A DNA stretch of 64,000 bases from Mermis nigrescens (GCA_036768485.1 JAVLUZ010000269.1:51001-115000), one strand, 5' to 3'; shown: positions 1-12,036, numbered from the stretch's first letter. Numbers and translations are program-made. Notes: generated by a model from the letters alone, not told the origin.

Positions 1-229
1 ACCCTTGTTGTTGTCCTCGTTGTCGCGTGTTTGGTTTACACTTTTGTTAACGCGACAATGGTGCGTATAAAACGGTACGTACGAAATTTTCTAAAGCGAA
101 ACGTATATATTTCATACAGTTGGGCAAAGCGGGGCTGGGCGAACTGAAATAATGTAAAGTTATAGACGTATAAAACTCGTGTAAAGTAGAAAATAAAAAT
201 TGTGTAAAGCGATGCGTATTTTTTTGTAG
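1..229 (+). other. Intron sequence upstream of the first visible exon
   Basis: This ends in a T-rich tract and a TAG acceptor just before the exon at 230. It contains several copies of GTAAAG/GTGTAAAG, a motif that recurs in other introns of the same gene and downstream of exon 7. The N-terminal exons of the gene must lie before base 1. Confidence 0.6.
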
Positions 230-379
230 TCTGGCGAAGCTGGGCTGCCCATGGGCGAAATGATGCTGAAGCAAAGTGCCATCATCGAGCAAATGCGCAG
301 TAGAATGGATCTGGAAGTCGATTTTGAATCATTGAGCCCCGAGGAACTGCAGTGTAAAGTCGATCAGGCTGTAAAGCGG
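230..379 (+). CDS. RUNDC1: RUNDC1-like exon 1 of 7 visible (coiled-coil region)
   Basis: Fifty codons, phase 0 at both ends, between a TTTTTGTAG acceptor and the donor CGG|GTACGC. The peptide carries the family pattern GEAGLP, then IIEQMRSRMD, then SLSPEELQCKVDQAVKR, matching the RUNDC1 segment with S-x-S-x-E-E-L and VDxAV. The donor at 380 was chosen because joining to the exon at 1056 gives [15 protein letters not shown]. This lines up without a gap with the family's AVAQ-IVNPxxVKEQL. Reading through instead reaches a TAA at 401-403, which I treat as intronic. In RUNDC1 this region is predicted coiled coil. Confidence 0.85.
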
Positions 380-1055
380 GTACGCGATGTCATTCTAAAC
401 TAAAATGCGTCGTATGTGCAATTTACGTACCCGTTTTTGCTTCATTCGCCTTTTGTGTAAAGTATGTAAGGCGAAGAATGAAGTAAATAAATGAATTAAA
501 AATACTTGTAGTAAAAATAAGTAAATAAATGAATAATCAAAGTAAAATTTAAAAATAAGTACATAAATAAATAAATAAGCAAAATAAAAATGAGCACATA
601 AAATGAATGAAAGAGGTAAAAATGGCATAAAAATGCTCTTCAGCGGGCAGCAACGAATTGCTTTACTTTAATAAGCATTTTAATTAATTTAATTAATTAA
701 TTAATTAAATTAATTAATTTAATAATAAATTTTTAATTTAATTAAAAAAATAATAATTAATTTTTTTCGTCTTTTTTGATATATTTCCCATTTTGGATTT
801 ACAAAAATGAATTCCTTAAAAGAAATAAAATTTAAAAAATATTTATTAGTATGAAATATTTTTTAGACGGGTTCAATGAAAATTAAATTAAGCTCTAAAA
901 AATGGGTTGAAAATATTGATAAAATTAGTTCCGCATTAATTTCGAAAAATTAAGATCAGCTTTAGATAATTAATATTTTGTTGGATTAGTTTTTAAATTA
1001 AATTTTCATGTAAATTAATTTTTGGTTTATTTTTGCCTAAAAAAATAATTTTTAG
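380..1055 (+). other. Intron 1
   Basis: It runs from GTACGC to TTTTTAG. From about 480 to 790 it is made of simple A/T repeats, including AAATAAGTA-type runs and a perfect AATT/TAATTAAT tract near 680-725. I see no gene in it. Confidence 0.75.
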
Positions 1056-1337
<282 letters not shown>

Positions 1338-1619
1338 TAATTTTGATGTTTTGAAAATTTTTTGATAAAATAAATTTTTGATCATTTCATACTTTCTTAT
1401 TTCAGATTTTTTTGAATAATCTTAAGATTTTTTGAAAATTTTTAAAGGTCAATTTTGTAGTTTTTTAACTTTTCCAAAGTTTTTGTTGAATTTCTGATTT
1501 TTTAAATAATTTTAATCGAACTCCTTTTAATACCATTTATAATCAATAATATTGATCCAATTTCAATCCTTTATTTTAAAAATGATTCTAATCCAATTTT
1601 TTAATCTTAAATTATTAAA

Positions 1620-1830
1620 ATTTAAATAATTTTAATCCGATTCTAATCCCCCGCCCTTTTTTGAACAAACACTCGCTTTTTCGGCCATTTTTGCCGTCTT
1701 TTGCATATTTTAGGCCAAAAATTGGTAGTAATTCACCCCACCACACCCTCTTTCCTAAAAATGGCCGGGGACCCGCTTCCCAAAATTTTGAGTCGTTACT
1801 CATATGGTCATTCGGTTTATTGGCCTAAAA
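1620..1830 (-). repeat. Family F degenerate repeat (G-run/GGCCAAAAA type)
   Basis: The reverse complement has the same layout as copies at 4830-5030, 16070-16200 and 19620-19830: a G-run, a stretch like TGACTTTCAATTTTTGGCC, then AAAACGCC and AAAAGTT. Its edges are approximate and no target duplication was found. Confidence 0.4.
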
Positions 1831-2204
1831 TGCAATACTCGCTATCAACCTAAAAAACGTAAGATTTTTGCTTGAAAGCTGTAATTTTTTCCTCTTTTTG
1901 ACCTTAAGTTTGCCTTAATTTTACCTTGAAAGTTTCATTTTACCCTCTCTTACGGTTCTACATCCCCAACCCCCTTCCTCCTACGTGCCAGGCACGTATA
2001 TCTGGGGGGAATGGGGGGGACGGTTCGGAACCCCCAAATATTCAGGAAAATCTTAAAATAGGACTTTTTAAACGTTATTTTGTGCAATTTTTGGACTTTG
2101 GCTTTAGTCCTCCCAAAAATTGGTGTTGGTCCCCCCAAAACAGGATGGCCAGCTACGTGCCGGCTACGTGCATGTCTGGATTTGACCTTTTTGCGAGTTG
2201 ATCA

Positions 2205-2613
2205 AGACAATGTCCTGAGTTTTCGACGATTTTTGGGAGGGGGTTTATGGCCCCAAAATTTTTTCGCCCCCCCCTTATAATTTGCGATATTCCAAAAGCT
2301 TTCGAAGAAACTCGTAGGGAACGTGCTATTTAAACTTTTTTTATTTATTCATTACCTCGAAAGTGTCAAATTTTTTTGGCGCTTTGCGTCGCATACTTAC
2401 ATATTTTCTGACTATATTTCGCTCAATTTATTCGAATTTTCTGGTTTTTTTCCACATTTTTTTCTATTTTTATGCTGCGGAAAAATGGCGCAGCGTGAAA
2501 AAACCCATAAACTCTCTTTTTGACGAATATCCACCATTTCTGGGCTCAAAAAGTCAATTTCAAATTTCAACCCCTCCCCTCCCCCCATAGAATTTCCACG
2601 CTTTGCATTTATG
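2205..2613 (+). repeat. Family B hAT-type MITE, degraded
   Basis: It shows the family B order: a C-run, a GGCGCTTTGCGTC motif near 2380, TTATTCGAATTTT, an ATGCTG...AAAATGGCG block, then CCCC...AGAATTTCCACGCTTTGCATTTATG at the end. The left end is poorly defined and no target duplication is visible. Confidence 0.5.
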
Positions 2614-2957
2614 GTGTCAACCCTTGAAAAAGATGTTTTTTCCATGGCGAGTCGCATAAACCGTACAAATCTTCACAGTTTTGTATTTTTTGCGTGATAT
2701 ATTTTCTATGGGTTTCATTTTTTTATCCATTTTTATTTTACTTTCAATTATTTTAAAAAATCAGTTTTTAATCCATTTTAAGTAGTCTTATTATTACGTT
2801 GTTGATGAGATTTATTTGTAATTATCATCATTAGCCTTATATTATTTTCATTATTAACTAATTATTGATCAGTTTAATAATTATTTGTAATTAATTATTA
2901 ATTATTTTTTTCAATCAATTAGTTTCATTACGCTTATTAGTTTTGCTTAAAATTTAG

Positions 2958-3100
2958 CTTCGGAGGGAAAGCAGGACTTGGGTCTTATTCAGCCAAACGA
3001 TGTCGTTGCTCCAAATTTACGTACTCGCCCAATTAGGCTGCCAGAGCGAAAAATTTCGCCGAAATCAGCTAAAACACTCAAGTCGCGGCAGCCATTACGG
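2958..3100 (+). CDS. RUNDC1: RUNDC1-like exon 3 of 7 visible (SLLQIYVLAQLGC block)
   Basis: This is 143 nt, 47 codons plus 2 nt. The reading frame gives MSLLQIYVLAQLGC, which matches the family's VLQIFxVSQFGC block, and ends SSRGSHYG across the junction. The acceptor is CTTAAAATTTAG and the donor ACGG|GTAAAT. The next exon supplies one base to complete a Gly codon. This exon is oddly similar at the DNA level to four repeat copies later in the window (29045-29110, 38392-38485, 41015-41100, 43614-43700), including the shared acceptor CTTAAAATTYAG. A second frame is also open here but lacks family similarity. Confidence 0.83.
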
Positions 3101-3564
3101 GTAAATGATAAAAAATTTAAAAAAACTTACTTTACTTTACTTTAAACTTACTTTAAACTTACTTTTTTTAATGTAGGATGTTGATTGAGTACAAAAAATT
3201 GCTTTGTTCGAAACCCACCGAATCGTTTACAATTTTTAGATGCCATTAGTGCGTTGTAAACTGTGAGTGTAATGCAGTAAGTTTACGCCGTACGTTAATC
3301 AATTTGACAGATTAGTACAATAGGCTTATATGTAGCTATCTCCTTGTAAAGTTTGGTTACTATAGCCTGTATTGATCGGCTAAAAAACGCTGGGGGGGGG
3401 GGTAAATTGTATACTAGATCCAAATAAACTAATAAATTATAGTGTAAACGATTAATTATCATGAAAACAAGACACAAACAATAGTTTTTATCACGTTTTA
3501 TAATTTAATTTAATTTAGTTTTATTATTTTTATATTTTTTAAGCTTATTTCCAAAATATTGTAG
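3101..3564 (+). other. Intron 3
   Basis: It runs from GTAAAT to ATTGTAG and is AT-rich, with a short ACTTTACTTT repeat near 3128 and a G10 run near 3392. No gene or clear element was seen. Confidence 0.7.
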
Positions 3565-3688
3565 AGATGTTCGAGCAAATTTGGAACTCGCCACCCAAAG
3601 CGTTATTACTGTAGCGACGAAAGTGAAAAATCAGGAAAGGCCGGCCATATTGAAGGCGTGTTGCTTGGAAGATGACGAAATCGAAGAC
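3565..3688 (+). CDS. RUNDC1: RUNDC1-like exon 4 of 7 visible (coiled-coil to RUN linker)
   Basis: This is 124 nt. It begins with the third base of the shared Gly codon and then reads DVRANLELATQSVITVATKVKNQ, which corresponds to the LLKKLExSIDRVKQLAL helix of the family. An acidic stretch follows (CCLEDDEIED). The acceptor is TTGTAG and the donor GAC|GTATGT, phase 0. The alternative frame hits TAG within 17 codons. Confidence 0.82.
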
Positions 3689-4239
3689 GTATGTAGATAG
3701 GGCTTAATAGTAATTAATTACTTAATTGATTTTAATTTATTAAAAATCTTATCGATTAATTATATAATTCAAGTTTGATTGAATTAAAATAATTAATTAA
3801 CAAATAATTTATTTTTTGGGTTTAACTATAAAAATCCGAGGTAAATTAAATTTATTAAGAAATGCGTTTAAAATGGTCAAATGTATGAATAATGTATAAA
3901 TAAATAAATGTTAGCAAGATTTCACTTAATTGAGTGATATACGCGTACAAACATAAGTACTTACAGACATATATTTATAGCAGTTTCGACTAACAAAATC
4001 TCTTAGCCCGTTTTGTATCCGTGCCTTCAATTTTTTAAATTTACTTTTTATTTTGTTCACAAAATATTTTAATAATGTTTTTTTCTTTTTCTGATTATCC
4101 ATCTTTTTCCGTATTATTTCTCTTTATTTATTTTTTTTAATTTTTCCTCGATGTTACACGTCATAATTTGAGCTGATGTGTAAGGACATAATTTTTAGGC
4201 CAGTAGCTTGATATATAAAAACGCGTCTTTTTTAAATCA

Positions 4240-4478
4240 AAATGCAAATTTTGGCCCACTGCTCACACATTTCGTGACTTTTTTGATCAATCTACTCAAT
4301 TTTTCAAATTTTTTTTTAAATTTTTTTTCGTTTTATGTTCTACAAAGAATGAGCATTATCCGAAACGTCAAAAACAGTGTTCCTGAGACGTTTACCCATC
4401 GTTTTTAGGCACTTTTCAAAAATTTTTCGAGGCCGACCCTCCCCTCCCCGAATTCCCATGCTGTACATGTTTAGCCGA
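4240..4478 (+). repeat. Family B MITE, right part only
   Basis: It contains the block GAGCATTATCCGAAACGTCAAAAAC and ends CCCCGAATTCCCATGCTGTACATG, the standard family B right end. The left half is missing or too diverged to place. Confidence 0.5.
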
Positions 4479-4829
4479 CAACTGCCAAAATTTTTTACAC
4501 GTTTCAAACGATAATGTTCTATCTTTATATCGCATCCTGTCTTAGCATTCTGTCTTAATATCCAGTGGACAACACAAAGTTGGGGCCATCCTGTATTCGT
4601 TACGTAATTATATACAGCTGTTATTAAACGCATATCTATGTAACGTGTATAATTAAAAACCAAAAAACGATCTAAATGATGTATTTGAATAACTTATTTT
4701 TCTTATTTACTTTCAATGGTATTTTTCGTTTAGATTAAATTTTTAAATTTTGTATAAAATGTGGGCTACGACGGTGTAAAGTGGTCGTGTGCCGTCATAC
4801 GTTAAACGGCGTAACAGTTTAAATGGGAG

Positions 4830-5035
4830 GTTTCCGACTATTTTTGGGCGGGTGGGAGTAAAGACCTTCAATTTTTAACCGAAAACGGCCGAAAAACACC
4901 TAATTAGGCAAAAACGGAAGTTTTTTCTAAAAATCGGGGAGGGGGTTAAAAATTTCGTGGCCTAGGGGCATGATAGACAACCAACTTTGTGGGTTGGATC
5001 TCCCATCCTCTTGTTACGTGTATTTGTGCCGGGCT
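4830..5035 (+). repeat. Family F degenerate repeat
   Basis: It opens with a TTTTTGGGCGGGTGGGAG G-rich run, then GACCTTCAATTTTTAACCGAAAA, then AAAACGGAAGTTTTTTCT and a second G-run. It ends near CTCCCATCCTCTTGTTACGTG. The same order is found at 19620-19830. Confidence 0.45.
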
Positions 5036-6131
5036 ATCACTAGTTTGCAACCCAAAATTTAATAAACTCTATTCGCCTATGAAATATTCGGAAAATCAGG
5101 GCTTATTAAAATGAAATAGAAAATTTCTAGAAAAAATAATTAGGAAAAAGTCATTTAATTAATTTAATTTTATCTGAGTCAAAATAAAATGAATTCTTGC
5201 ATAAAAAGGTGGGTAAAACAGCCGAGAAGTAATAAAGGGGTCGTAAGAAGTCTAAAAAATGTGTTAAGGTCATGAAAGGTCAAATTTATAGCCAAAAATT
5301 GAAAAATCGCTGAAGGAAAAAATTTGCAACGAAATTTTGGAGCGAGTCACGATCGGTCTTTATTTAAATTTCATAAGCAGGAGGAAAGATAAAATGCTTG
5401 CTTGCTATATTTCACAAATAAAATTACTCAACGAAATGCATTACTTGCGGCTTTCAAGTAAGCTTCCGATTTCTTGTCACTGATTTTGACCAATCAAGCG
5501 TTTACGAAAATGGAAAATCTGTGTTAAAGGATTTCTCGATAAAAATCTAACAAATTGGCAAAGAAACTTTAACTTTGTGTGCAATATGGACGATTGATTA
5601 TAGTTTAATTTAGGTGTAAAGAGAAATATCGGTGTAAATCAGAAATTGGGTCAAAATTTTTAAAATAAATTCTGCCCTGTGTAAACTAAAAACTGGATGA
5701 AATTCGTGTACGTTTGCTGACTTAATTTTGGACAGCGTTCAGAACTAATATTGATTTAAATTTAAAAGTCAATTATTTTTTGGTTTAAATTGAATAATAG
5801 ATATAAATGTCCAATTTGTAATTCGCGAGATAGGCGTATCTTCCTTTAAGCTATAATTTGGTTTGAATTTGGAAAAAATCCGTTTTTTCGTGGTTTAAAG
5901 AGTCAGAACGATGTTTATCAAAAAAATTACAAACGGCATGCTTGTTGGGTCTTCTTTTAAACTACGAGTGTGTCGTGGTTTAAACTTTTGTAAAGTGAGA
6001 AATCGATAAAACCTAGTGATTGGCAAAGGACTGATTTTTAAATCATAAAATTCTGAACATGAGAACAAAAACCATTTCTCGTCGCTTTAAACTAAAAACT
6101 CGATTCAAAAAAGTTGAAAATTAGTCGTCGT

Positions 6132-6543
6132 CATACATGATCTTGGGGGTTTGGGGGTTTCACCCCCCCCGCAGAATCATTTTTCACCCCCCCCCCCCGC
6201 AAAAAAAAATTTTCACCCCACCCCAGAATTGGCGATTTTTCAAAAGTTTCCTAAACTTACCTGAAAATTGGTAGAAAAGTGTCTTTTAAGGGTTTTGGCT
6301 ATCTATTTGCTCAAAATCGCCAAATTTTCGGCGCTTCGCGCCATATATTCATGTTTTAAGCGATATATTGGTCAATTTATTCGATTTTTTCCGAAATTTT
6401 TTTCATGATTTTAAGCTCGAGAAGGATAGAGTATCGTCAGAAACGCCAAAAACGATGTTTTTCAACGCGTACCGGCCATTTTTGGGCCCATAACAGGCGC
6501 TTTAGGTTTTCACCCCCCAGAATTCCCATGCTGTGCATGTATG
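6132..6543 (+). mobile_element. Family B hAT-type MITE, complete (412 bp, TSD GTCGTCGT)
   Basis: This is the best family B copy. It starts CATACATGATCTTGGGGG and ends AATTCCCATGCTGTGCATGTATG. Both ends read CATACAT inward, a short terminal inverted repeat. It is flanked by a perfect 8-bp duplication, GTCGTCGT, at 6124-6131 and 6544-6551. Internally it carries the palindrome GGCGCTTCGCGCC. It has no coding capacity. An 8-bp duplication with CA...TG ends is what hAT transposases make, so I infer a non-autonomous hAT element. Confidence 0.85.
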
Positions 6544-7114
6544 GTCGTCGTGATTAGCGGACCTTCGTTCAGATTAAATCTGGGTTTAAATTTCAAAAAT
6601 CGACTAGTGTTTTCTGATTTGAGTAGCAAATCGATAAAAATCGCATATTTGGCAATTAGGCAAATATAAAAATGACAAACTAGGTTTAAATTTATCGGAA
6701 AACCCATTTCTTGTCTTTAAACTTCAAAACCGTTAAAAATTGTAAATTTATTTCGAAAATCTGATGTTGAACGGTCTTTTTTCAATCTAAATCTTTGCTT
6801 TAAACTCGATTTTCCATTTTGCTTCTAAATTGATTCAAATTTAGAAAAATATCAGTTCCTTCGTGTTTCAAAGTGCAAAATTTTAACCTAGCAAACTAAG
6901 GTAGATCTGTTTTAAAAAGTAAAAACTTGAATTTCTTATATTGAAAATTCCTGAATAAGTTCAAATCAAAAAATTATGACGGTTAATCCTTAAATAGCAG
7001 GAAAAAATATTTGAACATCGCAAAGGTGAGGACGCAACTATGGCTTAATCTAGTAAAAGAGGCAGGAAAACGGCTTTTTATGATATTTGCTCATTTAGAT
7101 ATCAGCTCAAATTT

Positions 7115-7440
7115 TGGCAGGTATAGTCCAGTCGGCCATTTTTACGGGGGGGGGGTAAGTGACTTTCGATTTTCTGCAGAAAACGCCTAAAATGCCATAA
7201 AGCTTAAGTTTTTGCCGAAAATCTGGGGAGTAAAAGCATAGTCTGTGATGGTGTGGGGCATTTATCTAATACTGAGGTATGAGGACCCCCATTTATGGCG
7301 CAAATTTGAGGTCTGTTTGTCCCCCCACTTAAAAATGGTCCGGGATCCCCTCCAAAAATTTCGGGCCCTTAGAAGTGTGGATGAGAGCGATCGAATTTGG
7401 GTGTGGGCATCCCTCCCCATGCGCCTGTGCACGTGTATCG
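7115..7440 (+). repeat. Family F degenerate repeat
   Basis: It opens GTCGGCCATTTTTACGGGGG, then GTGACTTTCGATTTTCTGC, AAAACGCCTAAAA and TTTTTGCCGAAAATCTGGGG, as in other F copies. It then continues into CCCCCACTTAAAAATGGTCC. Confidence 0.4.
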
Positions 7441-7583
7441 GTTCAAATTTGAAATAATACAAAAATAGAAACAGATAAGAAATATGATTGAACAAAGATT
7501 AAGTGAATGAAAATTTTAAATGTGGGAAGAATGAAATTTAGGGTAAGTTGTGAATAATTTAATTTCGAATTTCGCTGCTGCAG

Positions 7584-7715
7584 TCGCTCGAAATTTTTTA
7601 TTTTATTATCCCAAAGGATATTTTTGACCAATGCCCCGAAGAATTGGTGGCCGTTGTGAGAAAATCGTTTTGTCCGGCGCTGAGGGATCTTTTGCAGCAC
7701 GGCATGATAAGAATC
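7584..7715 (+). CDS. RUNDC1: RUNDC1-like exon 5 of 7 visible (start of RUN domain)
   Basis: Forty-four codons, phase 0 at both ends, between CTGCTGCAG and ATC|GTAAGA, a near-consensus donor. The end of the peptide, CPALRDLLQHGMI, matches the VRDLLxHGL motif at the start of the RUNDC1 RUN domain. It is preceded by EELVAVVRKSF. Confidence 0.85.
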
Positions 7716-8417
7716 GTAAGAATTTATTATTTTTTGAAAAATCATGCGGAACAGTTAAAAAATACGGGGTGTCCGGAAAATAACACATTTTAAACAAATT
7801 ATGTAATTATAACAGGATCTAAGATAAAATGTATTGAAAATAAAGTTATGCAATTTACTGATTTTTAAAATTTTTTATATATTTTTTTCTAATTTATCCG
7901 TAATTAAAATAATTAACATAATTAATTGAATTATAAGCTGTTAATCATTTATCAATATATTTTAAATGACGTTATTAATAATAAGTAAATTATGAATGCG
8001 GATCGATTAATAAATTAATAAAGCGCAAATAAAATATCGGTTTGATCCTAAGTAAGTATAATAAATAATAAATTAATAGTAAAGCAATTGATTAAAATCA
8101 ATTTGGTTAAACTTTGTTACACTTAATATAATTGTACGAAATAATTATGAATTTAATCAGCCTCAACAAAGTGTGGTATAAAAGCCAAATTAATAAAACT
8201 TTTAATTAAGCCGTAATTAAATTAAACCGATTAAATTAAATTGCAATTCGAATGAATTTAATGAAATTATAATTAATTTAATTAAATTCTTATAATTCTA
8301 TTTAATTGAATTAAGGTACGTAATAGTAAAAAGTCGTCAATACGAGAAAGAAGCAAAAAGAAATAAACAAAGAGAAATAATGAGGAGAAAAAATGGAAAA
8401 AAATTAAATTAAAATAA

Positions 8418-8419
8418 AA

Positions 8420-8453
<34 letters not shown>
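8418..8453. repeat. (AAAT)n microsatellite
   Basis: Nine perfect copies of AAAT, continuing an imperfect A/T-rich run from about 8395. Confidence 0.9.
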
Positions 8454-8454
<1 letters not shown>

Positions 8455-8739
8455 CCATTCAAATATTGAAATAAAGAAAAATTAATTACACTATGTAATG
8501 TACTCAGTTTTCAAGTTTTAATTTTAAACAACAAATTTTGGAGCCCTGAATCAATCGTTGTATTACTTATTGATCTTTTTTTGTGCTGCTTGTTTTATCA
8601 GCCACCTCCCGCTTTATGGCTATAGGTTTGCCAACCTTGAATTTTTAATGTGTATTTTAATTCATCGATCGATGACACAATAACTGAACTAAAACTAGAT
8701 TGCAATAAAATTGAAATATGGCACTTCTATATAAAGCAT

Positions 8740-9270
8740 TAATTAATAAAATGAATACATTACTTAATTAATTAATTACGCAATTAATGATAAATGATAA
8801 ATAAAACATTAATGAATTAATTAATTAGTAGAATAAAATGAATACATTAATTAATTACGCAATTATTGATAAATAATAAATGAAGCATTAATGGATTAAT
8901 TAATTAGTAGAATAAAATGAATACATAAATTAATTACGCAATTAATGATAAATAATAAATAAAACATTAATGAATTAATTGATTAGTAGAATAAAATGAA
9001 TACATTAATTACATAATTAATTACTTAATTACGCAATTAATGATAAATGATAAATAAAACATTAATGAATCAATTAATTAGTATAATAAAATGAATACAT
9101 TAATTACATAATTAATTAATTACGCAATTAATGATAAATAATAAATAAAACATTAATGAATTAATTAATTAGTAGAATAAAATGAATACATTAATTACAT
9201 AATTAATTAATTACGCAATTAATAATAAATAGTAAATAAAACATTAATGAATTAATTAATTAATAGAATG
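8740..9270. repeat. AT-rich tandem minisatellite, five to six copies of about 80-110 bp
   Basis: The repeated order is ATGAATACATTAATTA, then ACGCAATTAATGATAAAT, then AAAACATTAATGAATTAATT and TAGTAGAATAAA. Copies begin near 8750, 8835, 8915, 8995, 9085 and 9180. Length differences come mainly from extra TTACATAATTA blocks in the later copies. Confidence 0.85.
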
Positions 9271-9504
9271 AATAAAAATAATAGTTAAGTTGATTATAGT
9301 TAGCTGTTAAAATTAATTTATAAATTAATATAATATGTAAAATATGACAAAAATCGCTTTGTCATCAAAATTAAATAGTAAAAGGCATAATGAATCTGGA
9401 AAATTTAGCTTTATCTGAAAAATATAAAGTTTTTTGTTAAAATTGATTTAATCAGTAATTGAGAGAAATTATTTGAAACTGTTTACGGATTACGTAGAAC
9501 ATTA

Positions 9505-9600
9505 AAAATTAAAAATTAAAAAATTAAAAATTAAAAAATTGAAAAAAAATTTAAAAAAAACATTAAAAACATTAAAAAACATAGAACATTAAAAATCCAT
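9505..9600. repeat. A-rich low-complexity tract (ATTAAAAATTA type)
   Basis: Overlapping runs of ATTAAAA, AAAATT and ACATTAAAAA. There is no coding potential. Confidence 0.8.
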
Positions 9601-10330
9601 CTTTCGTATTTAATTTAGTTCCCGAGCCCCAATCGGCTTAAAATTTTTCCACAGATTTTTTTGAATACTCAGTATTTTTTGGTAACATTTTTCGCTTCTT
9701 CTGGAAACATTTAATTTTTCTTCTTTTAATGTTTTTTTGTACCTCGTGCCTGATTTAATTTCACGCTTTGATGCTTCAATTTCTATTGATTTTGTTTCTT
9801 TTTTTGGGATTAATTTTCTATTGCGGAAAATTGGAAAATTGTTTATTTTCGACTTTCGCTCCGCAATGTCAGATCTTTTACACTTTTATTCTGTTTTTGT
9901 TTTTACAACATGCATTGTTGGTTTTTCTTTCGCAATTTTTCTCCCTTCTCCGGCGCTAGCCAATTATTTTTTTCGCAAAAAGCGCTACATTTTCTTGTCT
10001 GTCTCAGCCTTACAGTGGCTATTTGCTCATTTTTTCCTTTCTAAGCACATTACACTGACAAACTTTTGAATTTTAAGCTTTCTTTGCCATATTTTACTTT
10101 TCATGGGCAGAGCACTTTACATTACCAGATGTATAACTCAATTGTATTGTTGCACTGTTTTTTCTTCCCTACTTTTAGAGGATCCTTGCTGATTTTTCCT
10201 TTTTCATCTGGCATTTTGCTCAATCGAATTAATTAGTTTAAACCATACAGTCATGGCCTCTGAAAAAACCAGGTTTCATGTTTTTTGCATATATTCATTT
10301 TGCAAGCACCCCAGCCTACAAACTTATATA

Positions 10331-10855
10331 CAGTGCTCGCCTTGAAACATGACGCTCTATAATCATCAGATTTATATTAGATGATGCGTCGCGAGCGCCG
10401 CGATTCGTTTATAATGCGCTATCATTTCTTTTTTATTATTATGGGATATTTATCTGTATCATGCCGTTAATCTGGCGATGCGTACAGCGCAATTTAGCTA
10501 TTAATAGCGACAACAAGAGAGAAGCGCGCACGTGAATGCCGGAAGCGCGCACGTGAATGCCGTTCTATATTCAGGCGAGTGCGCGCACGTGAATGCCGTT
10601 CTGTATTCAGGCACGTGCGCGCTTCCGGCATTCACATGCGCGCTTCCGGCATTCACATGCGCGCTTCCTCTTGTTGGCGCTATTAATAGCTAAATTGCGC
10701 CGTCCACATCGCCAGATTAACGGCTTGATACAGATAAATATCTTATTATAATAAAAAGAGATGATAGCGCATTATAGACGAAACGCGGCGCTCGCGACGC
10801 ATCATCTAATATAAATCTGACGATTATAGTGCGTTATCTTTCATGGCGAGCACTG
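10331..10855. mobile_element. 525-bp palindromic MITE with ~235-bp arms, flanked by TA
   Basis: The element reads CAGTGCTCGCC at both ends when each is read inward, and the two arms match for about 235 bp with few differences. The bases TA flank it at 10329-10330 and 10856-10857, as expected for a Tc1/mariner-type insertion. The centre (about 10522-10670) holds repeated GCGCGCACGTGAATGCCG blocks in direct and inverted order, so arm and loop merge into one large hairpin. It codes for nothing. The superfamily call rests only on the TA and the CAGT ends. Confidence 0.8.
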
Positions 10856-11380
10856 TAATCAGAGCAATCTCACGTCGACGCTCCATCTTTCGCCACTTAT
10901 TTCATTTCATAGATCCCATTAGTCTTGGAGAAAAAATCGATTAAAGTCAAAACTAAAAAAACCGGCAAATTCCATTTGGGAAGTAAAAAACCATGGGAAT
11001 TCAAAGGAATTACCCCAAAATGTTATGTGAAGTGCGTGGTTTGCAGCTTAAAATATTTAGTTGACCGTACATGATCATATTTTTTGAAAAAAGTCATTTT
11101 TACAATATTTCCGTTCATTTTAGCACATTTATATAAGAATTAATAACTCTTTCTTCACCTTACGTGATCAAATTTTTTGACAAAAAAATGATTTTCATGA
11201 TATTTCCGTTCATTTTAGCACATTAATATAAAAATCAATAATTTTTTCTGAAATTTATTAAAAGTTCCATAAATTTCACAAATAAAGTCTCCAAGTGATA
11301 AAAACAACTTTAGGTAAGTCTCTTTTACATCCTCTGCAAGAAATTACCGCAAAATTATGCAACTTGATGAAAAGTAATTT

Positions 11381-11396
11381 CGTTGCCATGGCAACG
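11381..11396. promoter_or_regulatory. Perfect RFX-type X-box palindrome (copy 1 of 3)
   Basis: CGTTGCCATGGCAACG is a 16-bp perfect palindrome containing GTTGCCATGGCAAC. That core is the symmetrical X-box bound by RFX factors, the regulators of cilia genes in animals. Whether this intronic copy is used is unknown. Confidence 0.45.
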
Positions 11397-11708
11397 TATT
11401 CTTAGCGTTGGTCTTTTTTAGGTTACAATCGAACCTTTTTGACAGTTTTTGGGGTGATTCCCATTTTTTGTGAAAAATAAATATCAGGCATCATGTAAGG
11501 TGCTACGAGGAGCATTTCTGCTATGTTTTGTAAAAATTGGCGCCGGTTTTTTTGGGTTACAACTGGTTTTTAGGTTACATACAACTGGTGTTTTTAGGTT
11601 TGACTTTGAAGGTATACTGTAGCTATGTGGATGACAAAGGACAACTAAATTTTTTTCTGACAAAAATCTGCAAGGGAGTCTAACGTGAAACTTGATGAAA
11701 AGTAATTT

Positions 11709-11724
11709 CGTTGCCATGGCAACG
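11709..11724. promoter_or_regulatory. Perfect RFX-type X-box palindrome (copy 2 of 3)
   Basis: Identical to the copy at 11381, one 328-bp period later. Confidence 0.45.
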
Positions 11725-12036
11725 TATTCTTAGCGTTGGTCTTTTTAGGTTACAATCGAACCTTTTTGACAGTTTTTGGGGTGATTCCCATTTTTTGTGA
11801 AAAATAAATATCAGGCATCATGTAAGGTGCTACGAGGCGCATTTCTGCTATGTTTTGTAAAAATTAGCGCCGGTTTTTTTGGGTTACAACTGGTTTTTTA
11901 GGTTACATACAACTGGTGTTTTTAGGTTTGACTTTGAAGGTATACTGTAGCTATGTGGATGACAAAGGACAACTAAATTTTTTTCTGACAAAAATCTGCA
12001 AGGGAGTCTAACGTGAAACTTGATGAAAAGTAATTT

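Larger units (their letters stand above)
3689..7583 (+). other. Intron 4, repeat-filled
   Basis: It runs from GTATGT to TGCTGCAG. It contains the right part of a family B copy (4240-4478), family F copies (4830-5030 and about 7120-7440) and the complete family B MITE at 6132-6543. About 5550-6120 and 6560-7000 hold degenerate sequence with recurring GGTTTAAA/TTTAAACT and TCGATAAA motifs. No gene was seen. Confidence 0.65.

Noticed and set aside
401..403. TAA stop that would end exon 1 after 50 extra codons of reading from 251
   Set aside because: Joining at the GTACGC donor (380) to 1056 gives a gapless match to the RUNDC1 block, so the stop is intronic.
9737..10069. 110-codon + strand ORF, hydrophobic, resembling a membrane protein
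   Set aside because: T-rich sequence gives Phe/Leu/Ile runs by chance. There is no family match, promoter or splice context.
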